A stretch of DNA of 54,607 nucleotides from Candidatus Peregrinibacteria bacterium (GTDB lineage: Bacteria > Patescibacteriota > Gracilibacteria > Peribacterales > Peribacteraceae). The position numbers were made by a program, and so were the translations under genes. Shown in pieces: positions 1-8,257 of the stretch (position 1 is its first letter; the number at the start of each line of letters is the position of its first letter). The notes under the pieces are model-generated. The model ran no database searches. It was given only the letters and a program-made list of their open reading frames with translations, and had not been told where the DNA came from. The stretch covers positions 1-54,607 of the forward strand of contig JACPXZ010000003.1 in the NCBI GenBank assembly GCA_016196225.1, written 5' to 3'.

Positions 1-134
1 GTACTGATTTTTCGACAGTATCCCGGGCTGATATCAAGCGTGTGCAGCACGAGCTGAACGACCGCCCACGGAAAGTGCTAGGATGGAGGAAACCGAACGA
101 GGTTTTTAATCAACTCGTTGCGTTAAAAAGTTGA
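1..134 (+). CDS. IS30-family transposase, C-terminal fragment (cut by window edge)
   Basis: The reading frame beginning at base 3 runs in from the left edge and stops at TGA 132-134. It encodes about 43 residues ending in HELNDRPRKVLGWRKPNEVF followed by NQLVALKS. The pattern 'LN.RPRK.LG(Y/W)..P.EVF' is the hallmark C-terminal end of IS30-type DDE transposases. Only the tail is present, so it cannot be judged whether the full gene is intact. The terminal inverted repeat should lie shortly after the stop but cannot be defined without the left end of the element. Confidence 0.85.
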   Translation, partial: TDFSTVSRADIKRVQHELNDRPRKVLGWRKPNEVFNQLVALKS

Positions 135-246
135 ATCCAAGAACCAAAAAGAACCAAAAAGTTTCGCTCCTGTGATTGCTCTTTGGATCAGCTTACCTCC
201 GTAGCTCCGCTGCAAAAATGGCCTCCTCCAACCTGCGCAGCAGGTT

Positions 247-285
247 GCCCCCCGAAGCTTCAACGGAGCGTAGGGGGGCTTTAAT
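247..285 (+). terminator. Possible rho-independent terminator after the transposase
   Basis: GCCCCCC (247-253) pairs with GGGGGGC (273-279) across a 19-base loop and is followed by TTTAATT. The long loop and short, interrupted T-run make it a weak candidate. It sits about 110 bp past the transposase stop. Confidence 0.35.
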
Positions 286-514
286 TATAAAATAAATACT
301 GCTGCTTCGGTTGGCAGGCCACCACCGCACCGCATTTTTGCGGACGCTCCGCTCCGGAGAAGCTGAAACCGCTCACAATCAGGGGAGCGATGGATAACGG
401 ACGGGAATGGCGCGCCACAGGGGGGTGAAGGGGAAGCCCTGCTTTTCGTGTCGACGAACCAGACCCGAATCCCTGGAGGGTCTTATAGAGGAGACCGCAG
501 GGCGGGCGGAGTAA

Positions 515-573
515 GTTCTGGCGCGCCGGCATTTTTATGCCACCTTTGTCGCCGGACAAAGGTGGCATAAAAA
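515..573 (+). repeat. Palindromic repeat, copy 1 (19-bp perfect hairpin)
   Basis: Starts with GTTCTGGCGCGCCGGC. Then TTTTTATGCCACCTTTGTC (532-550) pairs perfectly with 555-573 across the loop GCCG. A related copy lies inverted at 54521-54576, just after ftsZ. Within the stem the two copies differ by a compensatory change (CACCTTTG/CAAAGGTG here, CACTTTTG/CAAAAGTG there), so pairing is kept. No T-run follows the hairpin on either strand, so it is not a standard terminator. Confidence 0.8.
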
Positions 574-652
574 AGAACACTAGTGAACTTATGGAAAACT
601 TTTCAAATAGTCATCACAAGAGAGGTTGCACATATCTGCAAGATCAATTTGA

Positions 653-681
653 TTGAACTTAACGTTCACTCTTCGTAGAGT
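653..681 (+). promoter_or_regulatory. Predicted sigma70-type promoter for the DHH phosphoesterase gene
   Basis: TTGAAC (653-658), a 17-base spacer, then TAGAGT (676-681). The ATG at 698 would then have a leader of about 9-10 bases. This supports ATG 698 over the TTG at 653, which would sit inside the -35 element. Confidence 0.5.
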
Positions 682-697
682 GACTGATCCTTCCCCC

Positions 698-1729
698 ATG
701 TTTTTTCCTCGCGATGACCTTACCAAGGCTAAAGATATTCTCCAACATGCGCATCATGTTTTCTGTATTTGTCATCGGGGACCTGATGGTGATGCCATAG
801 GATCATTATTAGGGATGGGACTTTTTATTGAGAATGCCCTTCAAAAAAACGTGACGTTTCATTGCTCGGATGATGTTCCGGATATGTTTTTGTTTTTACC
901 GGGAGCAGAGCGCATTCAGGGTGTTCCCGCAGTGACGGTGAATGACGCCATCGTATTTTTGGATTGTGCAGAGCCAAAACTGACAGAGATGCATGAGACA
1001 AACCCGCAGTTTTTTGACGGGAGTATTCCATCCATTAATATCGATCATCACCCGTCCAATCCATTGTTCGGATCGGTCAATTTTGTGATACCGGATGCGT
1101 CATCTGCCTGTGAAATTATCGTGCATCTCGCAGATGCATTTTCGTGGTCGTTTACTCCGAATATTGCCACATGTTTACTCACGGGGATGTATACCGATAC
1201 GGGTGGACTTTTGCATAGTAACACCTCGTCTCAGGTGTACCGTACGGTGGCGCGATTACTGCGTGAAGGCGGACGACATCAGTGCATGGTGCAAACGATC
1301 TTCCGGACGGTGAAGATCTGCACACTCAAACTTTGGGGACGAGTACTCGAGAATATTGTGGTAACGGAGGACGGAGGAGCGGTTGCGGCGGTGCGACAGG
1401 GGGATTTTAAAGCGGCAGGAGCAAAATATAGCGATCTCACCAACGCCATTGATTACGTCAATGCTGTGCCGGGAATGCGTTTTTCTCTTATTCTTTCCGA
1501 ACGAGATGGCAAGGTAAAAGGATCACTGCGTACGCTTTGTGATGATATTGATGTGAGCGCGATGGCGAGTCGTTTTGGTGGCGGAGGACATCGCAAAGCG
1601 GCAGGATTTTCTGTTGTTGGTAATCTTAAGCAAGAACTACGCTGGACGGTGGTTCCTCACTCTTCCGATCACGACGGAGTCGGAGGAGGGGGACTTGCTT
1701 CTTCTCCGGGTTGCCCTGACGATTCTTGA
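698..1729 (+). CDS. nrnA: DHH/DHHA1 phosphoesterase, NrnA-like (nanoRNase / pAp phosphatase)
   Basis: 343 residues from ATG 698. The DHH-domain motifs are in order: HRGPDGDAIGS, then FLDCAEP, then INIDHHPSN (the DHH triad) and TDTGGLLHSNT. The C-terminal DHHA1 domain carries SRFGGGGHRKAAGF, the substrate-binding GGGH motif. Family members hydrolyse 2-5 nt RNA fragments and/or 3'-phosphoadenosine 5'-phosphate in the cytosol using Mn2+, completing RNA turnover. The last 61 bases overlap tail-to-tail with the VirB4-like gene on the other strand, and the final ~20 Gly/Ser-rich residues look like read-out into that overlap. An in-frame TTG at 653 would add 15 residues but lies in the predicted promoter. 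Whether RNA or pAp is the main substrate cannot be told. Confidence 0.85.
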   Translation: MFFPRDDLTKAKDILQHAHHVFCICHRGPDGDAIGSLLGMGLFIENALQKNVTFHCSDDVPDMFLFLPGAERIQGVPAVTVNDAIVFLDCAEPKLTEMHETNPQFFDGSIPSINIDHHPSNPLFGSVNFVIPDASSACEIIVHLADAFSWSFTPNIATCLLTGMYTDTGGLLHSNTSSQVYRTVARLLREGGRHQCMVQTIFRTVKICTLKLWGRVLENIVVTEDGGAVAAVRQGDFKAAGAKYSDLTNAIDYVNAVPGMRFSLILSERDGKVKGSLRTLCDDIDVSAMASRFGGGGHRKAAGFSVVGNLKQELRWTVVPHSSDHDGVGGGGLASSPGCPDDS

Positions 1730-3768
1730 GGTTGTTGCGGGGATTCCTGTTGCAGGGAGATGGTTTCTGCCGCCGCTGCTGTTGGCGGAGGTGCGGCCTG
1801 CGAAGGTGGAGCGGCATTCTTTGCTTTATCGTTTTCCCGTATCTGTGCCTGTTTGGCGAGTATTTCCTCCGGCTTGGTCGTGATAAGACGCGCCTCTTCG
1901 GGACCTGCAATAATTTGCAATGCCACGTGTTTGTATCCGGCAAACAAAATACCTTGTCCCACATCGCAGTTGAGAAGGACCATTTTTTCTCCTTCGGTGA
2001 GGAAAAAGAGATGCTGAAGGTTGTCGATCGTGGTTGGAGATTGCTTCATGAGGAGTTGCATGGCGGAGTTGGTGAGAATGGGTTTTCCGTAACGCGATTC
2101 GACAAAGTCATCGACGTCCTGTGTGATGGTGGTGATGCCAAGATAATATTTACGTGCACGTTTTACGATGCCAAAGAGGAAGCGAGCGGAGTCTTCGTGT
2201 TGCATAAGGTTCCATGCTTCATCAATGACCAGGATACGTTTGCGCATGTCTGTGCGAACGCGATTCCAGATAAAGTTGAGAGCAATATAAATCGCAATCG
2301 GTCGCAATTGTTCTTCAAGATCGCGTATTTGGAAGACGATCATACGATTATCCAGTTTTACATTTGTCGGTTGATCAAAGAGTCCCGCAAAACTTCCTGT
2401 GGTGTATTTTTGCAATGTTTTTGCCATGTTTTCTCCACCTTCGGTGGTGAGGAGAACATCAACGAGATTTCCGAGTGTTGGCGGTTCGATGGCACCGGGA
2501 TCAGGGGACTGGAGGGTGATGCCTTTGAGAGCATACGTATCAATGATGGCTTTATCGAGAATGCCCTCTTCGGACGGTGTGAGATTGCCGATCATCAGTG
2601 TGAGAAGTCCTTGGACGGCAATAATCGCCGATCGAAGCACTTCTCCCGGTGCCGCATCCTCTCCCCGAATGGCTTTGGGGAGATCAAAGGGATTGATACG
2701 AAATGCGCTTTGAATGGATAGAGGAATGAACGACCCATCAACGGCCTTACAAAGATCCGTGTATTCATTTTCCGGGTCAATGATAAGAATGTCGGTGCCA
2801 AGCATCAGGTATCGCAGGAGTTCCAATTTTGCCGTGAAGGATTTTCCGGCGCCGGATGTGGCGAATATATTGGTGTTGGCATTGGGAAGATCGAATCGGT
2901 CAAAAATCACCAACGTATCGTTGTGACGGTTGATACCATAGAGGATACCGTGGTCGTCGGTAAACGACGCACTGGAGAATGGAAAACTTGCCGCCAAGGG
3001 AGACGTATTCATGTTGCGGTTTATCTCCAGTTCATCAAAACAAAGGGGAAGGGTGCTGTTCCATCCATGCTCCATTTGAAACATTGCGGGTTTGGTGAGG
3101 ACGAGTTTTCCCCCAAGAATGGATTCGATATCCGTTTGGATCTTTTTAAGCTCTTTATCATCTTGGCCGTAGATGGTGATATACATCCCGAATTGGAACA
3201 GTTTTTCTTCGCCGCGCGTCAGGAGATCTCTCAATTCTTCCGCATCTTGGAGAGCCGCCTCGAGCGCGGGATCGCGGACGATCCCACGCTGTTCGAGCAT
3301 GCGGATGGACGACCGTAATTCCGCCACTTTTGTGCGGAGCATTTTCATGATGGCCTTGTTGCTGGTGGGATAGATAAAGTGCGCGATATCCAGCTTGGTG
3401 CTGAAGTTGATGAGTTGGGAGATCCAGTTTGGAAAGATAAAGTTTGGCCAGTTATAGACAAATAATGTTCGGGTATAGAGATCGTTCAAAAGGAGTTCTT
3501 TCGGCTGAATTTCCATTCCAGATGGCGCAATGAGGTCCAGCATTTTTTGCACACCCTCTTCGTAGTAATGAATTTCCGTTTTTTCGATTTCCGTATCGGC
3601 TGCTCCCTTTTTTAAGGACGGCTTAAAAACAGATTTGCGATGCAGACCAAGAAGTCTGTCCAGTGCTTGCAGGAAGATATTTTGTTGAAATATCGAAACG
3701 CGTTTTGTCTTGCCGGGAGGTGCCGGAGAGCTCGTCGCAGGCGACTGAAGGGGTTTTTGTATATCCAT
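1669..3768 (-). CDS. VirB4/TraC-like type IV secretion ATPase
   Basis: 699 residues. The N-terminal half (about 1-290) is the VirB4/TraC-type domain. Walker A is ATSGAGKSFT (303-312), followed by LIIDPENEY; Walker B is RILVIDEAWNLM (511-522). The last ~60 residues are rich in Pro, Gln, Ala and Glu and are probably disordered. VirB4 proteins power pilus assembly and substrate transfer at the cytoplasmic face of type IV secretion machines. In Patescibacteria such genes often occur without a complete conjugation locus, and none is present here. The gene lies 48 bp after a coiled-coil lipoprotein gene in the same direction, so the two are probably co-transcribed. Its 3' end overlaps the DHH gene by 61 bp. 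A VirB2-like small protein is at 40790-41143. Confidence 0.85.
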   Translation of the reverse strand: MDIQKPLQSPATSSPAPPGKTKRVSIFQQNIFLQALDRLLGLHRKSVFKPSLKKGAADTEIEKTEIHYYEEGVQKMLDLIAPSGMEIQPKELLLNDLYTRTLFVYNWPNFIFPNWISQLINFSTKLDIAHFIYPTSNKAIMKMLRTKVAELRSSIRMLEQRGIVRDPALEAALQDAEELRDLLTRGEEKLFQFGMYITIYGQDDKELKKIQTDIESILGGKLVLTKPAMFQMEHGWNSTLPLCFDELEINRNMNTSPLAASFPFSSASFTDDHGILYGINRHNDTLVIFDRFDLPNANTNIFATSGAGKSFTAKLELLRYLMLGTDILIIDPENEYTDLCKAVDGSFIPLSIQSAFRINPFDLPKAIRGEDAAPGEVLRSAIIAVQGLLTLMIGNLTPSEEGILDKAIIDTYALKGITLQSPDPGAIEPPTLGNLVDVLLTTEGGENMAKTLQKYTTGSFAGLFDQPTNVKLDNRMIVFQIRDLEEQLRPIAIYIALNFIWNRVRTDMRKRILVIDEAWNLMQHEDSARFLFGIVKRARKYYLGITTITQDVDDFVESRYGKPILTNSAMQLLMKQSPTTIDNLQHLFFLTEGEKMVLLNCDVGQGILFAGYKHVALQIIAGPEEARLITTKPEEILAKQAQIRENDKAKNAAPPSQAAPPPTAAAAETISLQQESPQQPQESSGQPGEEASPPPPTPS

Positions 3769-3816
3769 AAAATCTCTTTATTCTATCAGAAAACACCTTT
3801 TTAAGCAATATTCCTC

Positions 3817-4611
3817 TTATCGCAGTAGCCCCCGTCGTTTGGTGGTTTTGAAAATCTCAAGATCGTCCATACCGGGTAATTCTTTTACGGATAGTCCCGC
3901 GATAAGGATTTCGCGGTTTTCCCGCAGGGCAAGAAGGCGTTTTTGGCTTATTTCTATCATTTTGGACAACAGGTCATTCATGTTGTCAGCTTCGTTTTTC
4001 TTCGATTCGATGTCCGCAAGCTCCCGTTGGAGCAACAAGAGATGTTCCTGAATGATACTTGCTTCCGCAAATTGATCATCCTTCATTGCCTTGTTCTGTC
4101 TTTTTTGCTCTTCACCGAGTTTTTTCCTCATGGAACTGAAATTTTTTCCTGTTTCATCAAGCAATGTTTCGAGCAGGTTTTTTTGAATAAGGGCTTCGGA
4201 TAGAGTCTGTTCCATATGATCGATGTAGGTATTCAGTGTGTCCGCACGGGAAGAGCTGCGATTAAGGAGGTCGGGAATATTGATTTGTATCGCAATACCT
4301 AGTTGCTCGAGTGAAGCTTGTGCTCCTCGTGCGGGGAGAGACCGTTCGTAGAGCAAGTGTGCCTGTTGCATGATGCCCATGAGAACAGGATGGGATGGAG
4401 AAACATCCAGAATATGTGCCAGGTGCAGTGTCGCCAATACTCCCAAAGTGGCAGTGGGTCGTATCAGTGTATTAATGAGTGACTCCGATCCAAGCAATAT
4501 TGTTGTATGGATTGCTTTAAAGGGTCCAAGGGGTGGTGGAGAAACATGACGATTGGGAGTACATCCTGTAAGGAGCACAAAGAAGATGAATATTGAGGGA
4601 AGAGGACGCAT
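3817..4611 (-). CDS. Coiled-coil lipoprotein, partner of the VirB4-like ATPase
   Basis: 264 residues from the ATG at 4611. The N-terminus MRPLPSIFIFFVLLTGC is a lipoprotein signal peptide with lipobox LTGC, so Cys17 should be lipidated. After an alpha-helical middle segment there is a long Lys/Glu/Gln/Leu-rich coiled coil over roughly residues 125-240. An upstream in-frame Met (4710) would add 33 residues before the signal peptide and would lie upstream of the predicted promoter, so it was not used. The lipoprotein precedes virB4 by 48 bp, suggesting an envelope-side component of the same apparatus, comparable in position to VirB7/TraV-type lipoproteins. No sequence family is recognised, so that role is inference only. 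Confidence 0.75.
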   Translation of the reverse strand: MRPLPSIFIFFVLLTGCTPNRHVSPPPLGPFKAIHTTILLGSESLINTLIRPTATLGVLATLHLAHILDVSPSHPVLMGIMQQAHLLYERSLPARGAQASLEQLGIAIQINIPDLLNRSSSRADTLNTYIDHMEQTLSEALIQKNLLETLLDETGKNFSSMRKKLGEEQKRQNKAMKDDQFAEASIIQEHLLLLQRELADIESKKNEADNMNDLLSKMIEISQKRLLALRENREILIAGLSVKELPGMDDLEIFKTTKRRGLLR

Positions 4612-4638
4612 CACGATATTATATCCTAATGAGTATGG

Positions 4639-4667
4639 ATTGTATATGAAGATAAAATTGTGTTCAA
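4639..4667 (-). promoter_or_regulatory. Predicted promoter of the lipoprotein-VirB4 operon
   Basis: Read on the minus strand: TTGAAC (4667-4662), a 17-base spacer, TACAAT (4644-4639). The start codon at 4611 lies about 20 bases past the expected transcription start, with AGGA in between. It is the only good match in the divergent region shared with argS. Confidence 0.5.
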
Positions 4668-4784
4668 AACATGAGAACAATTTTTGAGCAAGATCAAATT
4701 TTGTTTTCAACTTTTCTCATTGCCGTTCATGCGTATATTTAGCGGTACTTATTGAGTATTACTTTTGTTCACCTGTTGTATACA

Positions 4785-6482
4785 ATGTATGAACATCTGA
4801 CGAAAGCGGCAAAGGATGCCCTCAGCAAGCAGTTTGGAGTCGTTCCTGATGTTGTTTGGGAATACACGCAGGGGCCGGATAGGGGAGATGTGTCCACATG
4901 TATTGCGTTACAGATTGCAAAGAATGTAAAGAGTTCGCCACGTGCCGTCGCGGAGGTAGTGGAAGAAGCCCTGAAGGGTCTAAAGGGGGTGGAGCGTACA
5001 GAGATCGCGGGTTCGGGTTACGTGAATGTATGGTTAACGCCGGATGAACTCCTTAAGGGTCTTATCCAGACGCGTACGGCGTGTACGGCGAAAGTGAAGA
5101 GAAAGAAGGAAGCACCGATTATCATTGATTATTGTGGACCAAATATTGCGAAACCTTTGGGGATTCATCATATCTTGAGTCATGTTGTCGGTCAGGCGAT
5201 GATCAATCTGTATCGACATGGAGGTTATAACGTTATTGGGTGGAGCTATCCAGGAGACTGGGGAACACAATTTGGAAAATTGTTTGTGGCGTATGAAAAA
5301 TGGGGGAGTAAAAAGCCGGTAATAAAATATTCAGTTGATGAACTTCTTTCCTTATATGTTCGTTTTCACCAGGAGGCAGAGGAAAATCCTTCTTTGGAGG
5401 ATGATGCTCGTAAGGTATTTGCAAAGATGGAAGCAGGAGACAAAACACTAAGAACATTTTGGCGCGAAGTTGTCGAGATTTCTCGGAAAGACTTGGAGAA
5501 ACTCTATGCACGTCTACAGATTCACGTGGATATTGAGACTGGAGAGAGTTTTTATGAGGAAAAAATGAATCCTATTCTTGAGGAAGGACAAAAGAAAGGA
5601 GTGGTAACTCGTGGTGAAGGAGGAGCGCTCATTGTCGAATTTTCTGCAGAGAAGAATTTACCTCCGATGATGCTTAAAAAAAGTGATGGATCGACATTAT
5701 ATGCGACACGCGATCTTGCCATGGTACGTTACCGATTGGATGAATATGATCCGAAAGCGCTCTATTACGTTGTTGATGTCGCTCAGAGTTTGCATTTTCA
5801 ACAATTGGAAGCCGCATGCGAATTATTTGGATGGAAAATGCCGGCATTTGAGCATGTGTATTTCGGTCGTATGCGTTTTGCTGATGCTTCCATGAGTACG
5901 CGGAAGGGGACCGTCATTCGATTGGAAGATGCTCTCGATGAGGGGGTACGTCGTGCCGCAGAAATTATCCGGGAACGGGGAGAAGGTATTCAGACGGATG
6001 CCCCCGAAGTACTTGCAGAGATGATGGGAATCGGAGCGTTAGTGTACGGAATTCTCAGTCAAAACCGGAAGATGGACATTATCTTCGATTGGAACAAGAT
6101 GCTGAGCTTTGAGGGCAACAGTGCTCCATATTTACAGTACACGCATGCGCGATCGCGGTCCGTACTCCGCAAAGCGAATCAGAAGAATATCGTCAATTTT
6201 CCTACGGTGGATCGACTGAGTGCGAGTGAGCGAAAACTCATTGGGACACTACTGCAGTTTGCACTGATATTGGATGAAGCATGTGTAACGCATATGCCGC
6301 ACAAGCTTGCACATTATCTCTATGCCCTTTGTCAGGACTACAACGCTTTTTATAACGCCGAACCGATCTTGCAGGCAGCCGAACCCTCTCGCACGTTGCG
6401 TTTGAGTCTTACCGCATGCGCCGCTGATGTTTTAAAGACCGGAGCAGAGCTCCTCACTCTTCGTGTTCCTGATCGTATGTAA
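4785..6482 (+). CDS. argS: Arginyl-tRNA synthetase
   Basis: 565 residues from ATG 4785. Class I synthetase that charges tRNA-Arg in the cytosol. The N-terminal Arg-S domain contains EIAGSGYVNVWLT. The HIGH-type signature reads PNIAKPLGIHHILSH, with HHIL in place of HVGH. The KMSKS loop reads MSTRKGTVI, the lysine-less form usual in ArgRS. The C-terminal DALR anticodon-binding domain begins near NSAPYLQYTHARSRS. Length matches the family. A TTG start 33 bases upstream is possible but would add residues not expected at the N-terminus. The next gene starts 16 bp after the stop, so the two may be co-transcribed. Confidence 0.95.
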   Translation: MYEHLTKAAKDALSKQFGVVPDVVWEYTQGPDRGDVSTCIALQIAKNVKSSPRAVAEVVEEALKGLKGVERTEIAGSGYVNVWLTPDELLKGLIQTRTACTAKVKRKKEAPIIIDYCGPNIAKPLGIHHILSHVVGQAMINLYRHGGYNVIGWSYPGDWGTQFGKLFVAYEKWGSKKPVIKYSVDELLSLYVRFHQEAEENPSLEDDARKVFAKMEAGDKTLRTFWREVVEISRKDLEKLYARLQIHVDIETGESFYEEKMNPILEEGQKKGVVTRGEGGALIVEFSAEKNLPPMMLKKSDGSTLYATRDLAMVRYRLDEYDPKALYYVVDVAQSLHFQQLEAACELFGWKMPAFEHVYFGRMRFADASMSTRKGTVIRLEDALDEGVRRAAEIIRERGEGIQTDAPEVLAEMMGIGALVYGILSQNRKMDIIFDWNKMLSFEGNSAPYLQYTHARSRSVLRKANQKNIVNFPTVDRLSASERKLIGTLLQFALILDEACVTHMPHKLAHYLYALCQDYNAFYNAEPILQAAEPSRTLRLSLTACAADVLKTGAELLTLRVPDRM

Positions 6483-6498
6483 TTTTAATACGCCTATT

Positions 6499-7926
6499 AT
6501 GAATCACTATCGTTCCACTCGTCGCTCTGGAGTCTCTGTCCGACCATTTCTTGCATTTTTGCTCATTGCGTCTTTTGGGATTCTTTTTGCCGGGTGCACT
6601 CCGGATACAGTGGAGCCGTCTGAGGAGTTTACATTTACGGCGCAGGACGTGTCGAAGTTAATGGAATTGGCCGGTGAAAAAGAAAAAGAAGATTTGACCA
6701 CCGATGAAGAATTAGGAGATATCCGGTTGGACCTTCCGGAGATGGAGGAGGAAGAAGTGGTATTGGATGTATCGATGACCGATACCTATGCCGCGATCCG
6801 ATCCGGACCGCTTACGTCCGGTGATGATGTGTATCGCGTCACAAATGAATTTTTGAATGTGCGCGCAGAACCGCGCGTGACATCGGCCACAGTGAGGAAA
6901 CTTGTGCGCGGAGATATTGTTCATCTTCAGGAATTTATTGATGCGGCATGGGCAAAGGTACGCATGATTGATGAAAAAACTGAAGGATATGTTGCACAGC
7001 GGTACATTGCCAAATTGGTCAGTGAGGATCGTCTTGCATTGGAAAAAGAAGCATTAAAAGGGACGTATTTCGTCGATTTTAGTTTTTTGAACGTACGTAA
7101 GGATCCCGATGCCGAAAGTGAAAAGATTGGAGAGCTCCCGGGACAGGCATTGGTGAAGCCGTTGAGTATGGATGGGGTCTGGGCAAGAATCCCGTTTGAG
7201 GGACGTGAGGGATATGTTGCTACCCAATACCTCTCCCCATTTTTGCCGAATTATTTAGTTCGTCAGGATACATTTCACCTTCCGGTTCTTTTGTATCCCG
7301 TGGACGAAGAGGGAGTGAGTGGAGCATTGGCCAGACATATCGACCGCTTTGTACAGGAAGGCATGCATGTGCTGACGATAAGGGATTTTTACGATTTACT
7401 CCTTGCTCAAGAGGATCGTGATGTACGTGTTTCTCCTAGTAGCCTCATTATCGGGATTACGGGGTTGAATGATAAAAATATTGGAGAAGTCTCGGATGTT
7501 TTGAACAGCAGCCGGGTGACCGTGACGTTTTTTGTACAGACGGACCGCATCGGTCTTCGTGGTGTTACCGAGAAAAATATCCTTACGCTGCTTGCGAATG
7601 GTCATGATATAGAGTCGGCCGGCCATACCGGGGATGATCTCCGTTCTCTCACCAATGCCCAGCTTCAACTCGAACTTCGTCAAAGTCGACAAATACTCGA
7701 AGCAATGACCAAGAGAACAGTCAGTGCAGTCGCCTATCCGCGTGGGGGAGTGAACAGCCGTGTTGCAGAGCAAGCAGAAGCGGTAGGGTATCTGTTGGGC
7801 GTGGGGATGGCACCGGATAAAATGTTCACACGGGATCAGTTGCTGCGCATCCCAAGTTTTATCGTCACGCCATCAACAAGCGGCGATGATGTGATGACAT
7901 TGGTGCGGGGAGAAGGGGATTTGTAG
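6499..7926 (+). CDS. Lipoprotein with two SH3b domains and a degenerate NodB-like deacetylase domain
   Basis: 475 residues. The signal peptide ends in ILFAGC (lipobox), so the protein is surface-anchored. Two bacterial SH3 repeats follow, each with the LNVR signature: FLNVRAEP...EGYVAQRYI, then FLNVRKDP...EGYVATQYL. SH3b domains usually bind cell-wall peptides. The C-terminal half has the fold pattern of a polysaccharide deacetylase: VTVTFFVQT, NGHDIESAGHTGDDL, AYPRGG. The TFDDG metal/base motif is replaced by ITGLNDKN, and the SHxxxHPDL histidine pair reads SAGHTGDDL, so the usual Asp-His-His metal site appears lost. It is best read as a wall-binding protein with an inactive or altered NodB fold. 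The ATG at 6499 was chosen because the signal peptide starts just after it. Confidence 0.8.
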   Translation: MNHYRSTRRSGVSVRPFLAFLLIASFGILFAGCTPDTVEPSEEFTFTAQDVSKLMELAGEKEKEDLTTDEELGDIRLDLPEMEEEEVVLDVSMTDTYAAIRSGPLTSGDDVYRVTNEFLNVRAEPRVTSATVRKLVRGDIVHLQEFIDAAWAKVRMIDEKTEGYVAQRYIAKLVSEDRLALEKEALKGTYFVDFSFLNVRKDPDAESEKIGELPGQALVKPLSMDGVWARIPFEGREGYVATQYLSPFLPNYLVRQDTFHLPVLLYPVDEEGVSGALARHIDRFVQEGMHVLTIRDFYDLLLAQEDRDVRVSPSSLIIGITGLNDKNIGEVSDVLNSSRVTVTFFVQTDRIGLRGVTEKNILTLLANGHDIESAGHTGDDLRSLTNAQLQLELRQSRQILEAMTKRTVSAVAYPRGGVNSRVAEQAEAVGYLLGVGMAPDKMFTRDQLLRIPSFIVTPSTSGDDVMTLVRGEGDL

Positions 7927-7938
7927 ACAGAGTAGATC

Positions 7939-8250
7939 TTACTTTAAAAGTTTTTGGAATTGTTCCATAAATCCATTTTGCTGGAGTTGTTTCAGGATTG
8001 CTCCCTGGTTTTGGCCGGTGATGGCCGCTGCTTGTCGTGCGGCCTGCTCAATGATCTGATTCATAAAGTTCCCTCCGTGGGCGTAGATGTACCAGAGGAG
8101 CCAGATCGTGATTGCGAGGGGAATGAGACCGAGGAAACTGTGCACATAACTTCCCCACATCCGTATGCGATCCCGGTGATCCATTCGCTTGAGATAGAAG
8201 AGGATTTCGTCCAGTTTATCGCCCGTGTTTTTGGGGGGTTGTTCCTTCAT
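7939..8250 (-). CDS. Small single-pass membrane protein, last gene of the murF operon
   Basis: 103 residues from ATG 8250, seven bases after the FemAB stop codon. Polar N-terminus with KLDEILFYLKRMDHRDR, one strong membrane segment (VHSFLGLIPLAITIWLLWYI), then a Gln/Ala-rich amphipathic tail (QAARQAAAITGQNQGAIL). No family is recognised. Its place directly after murF, the aminotransferase and FemAB suggests a membrane adaptor for the peptidoglycan module. A longer frame reaches upstream to 8367 but would overlap the end of FemAB extensively. Confidence 0.65.
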   Translation of the reverse strand: MKEQPPKNTGDKLDEILFYLKRMDHRDRIRMWGSYVHSFLGLIPLAITIWLLWYIYAHGGNFMNQIIEQAARQAAAITGQNQGAILKQLQQNGFMEQFQKLLK

Positions 8251-8257
8251 AGAACGT

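Larger units (their letters stand above)
135..652. other. Hairpin-rich non-coding stretch downstream of the transposase
   Basis: No convincing gene is seen here. It contains a perfect 8-bp hairpin (arms 229-236 and 240-247), a 7-bp C/G-run hairpin (247-253 with 273-279), and a very strong 19-bp hairpin (532-550 with 555-573). A 99-codon minus-strand frame spans much of it, but it runs straight through the 19-bp hairpin and has a biased, Pro/Ser/Gly-rich composition, so it is not called. Part of this stretch may be the right end of the IS30 element. Confidence 0.6.

Noticed and set aside
515-573. Hairpin as a rho-independent terminator
   Set aside because: A-rich sequence, not T, follows the stem on each strand because the A/T tracts are themselves part of the stem.
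281-580. 99-codon open frame on the minus strand
   Set aside because: It runs through a perfect 19-bp hairpin, has low-complexity Pro/Ser/Gly composition and no recognisable domain; likely chance frame in G/C-rich repeat DNA.
1726-2721. 331-codon plus-strand frame
   Set aside because: Lies wholly antisense to the VirB4-like gene, whose Walker motifs and length are clear; the plus-strand protein has no family features.
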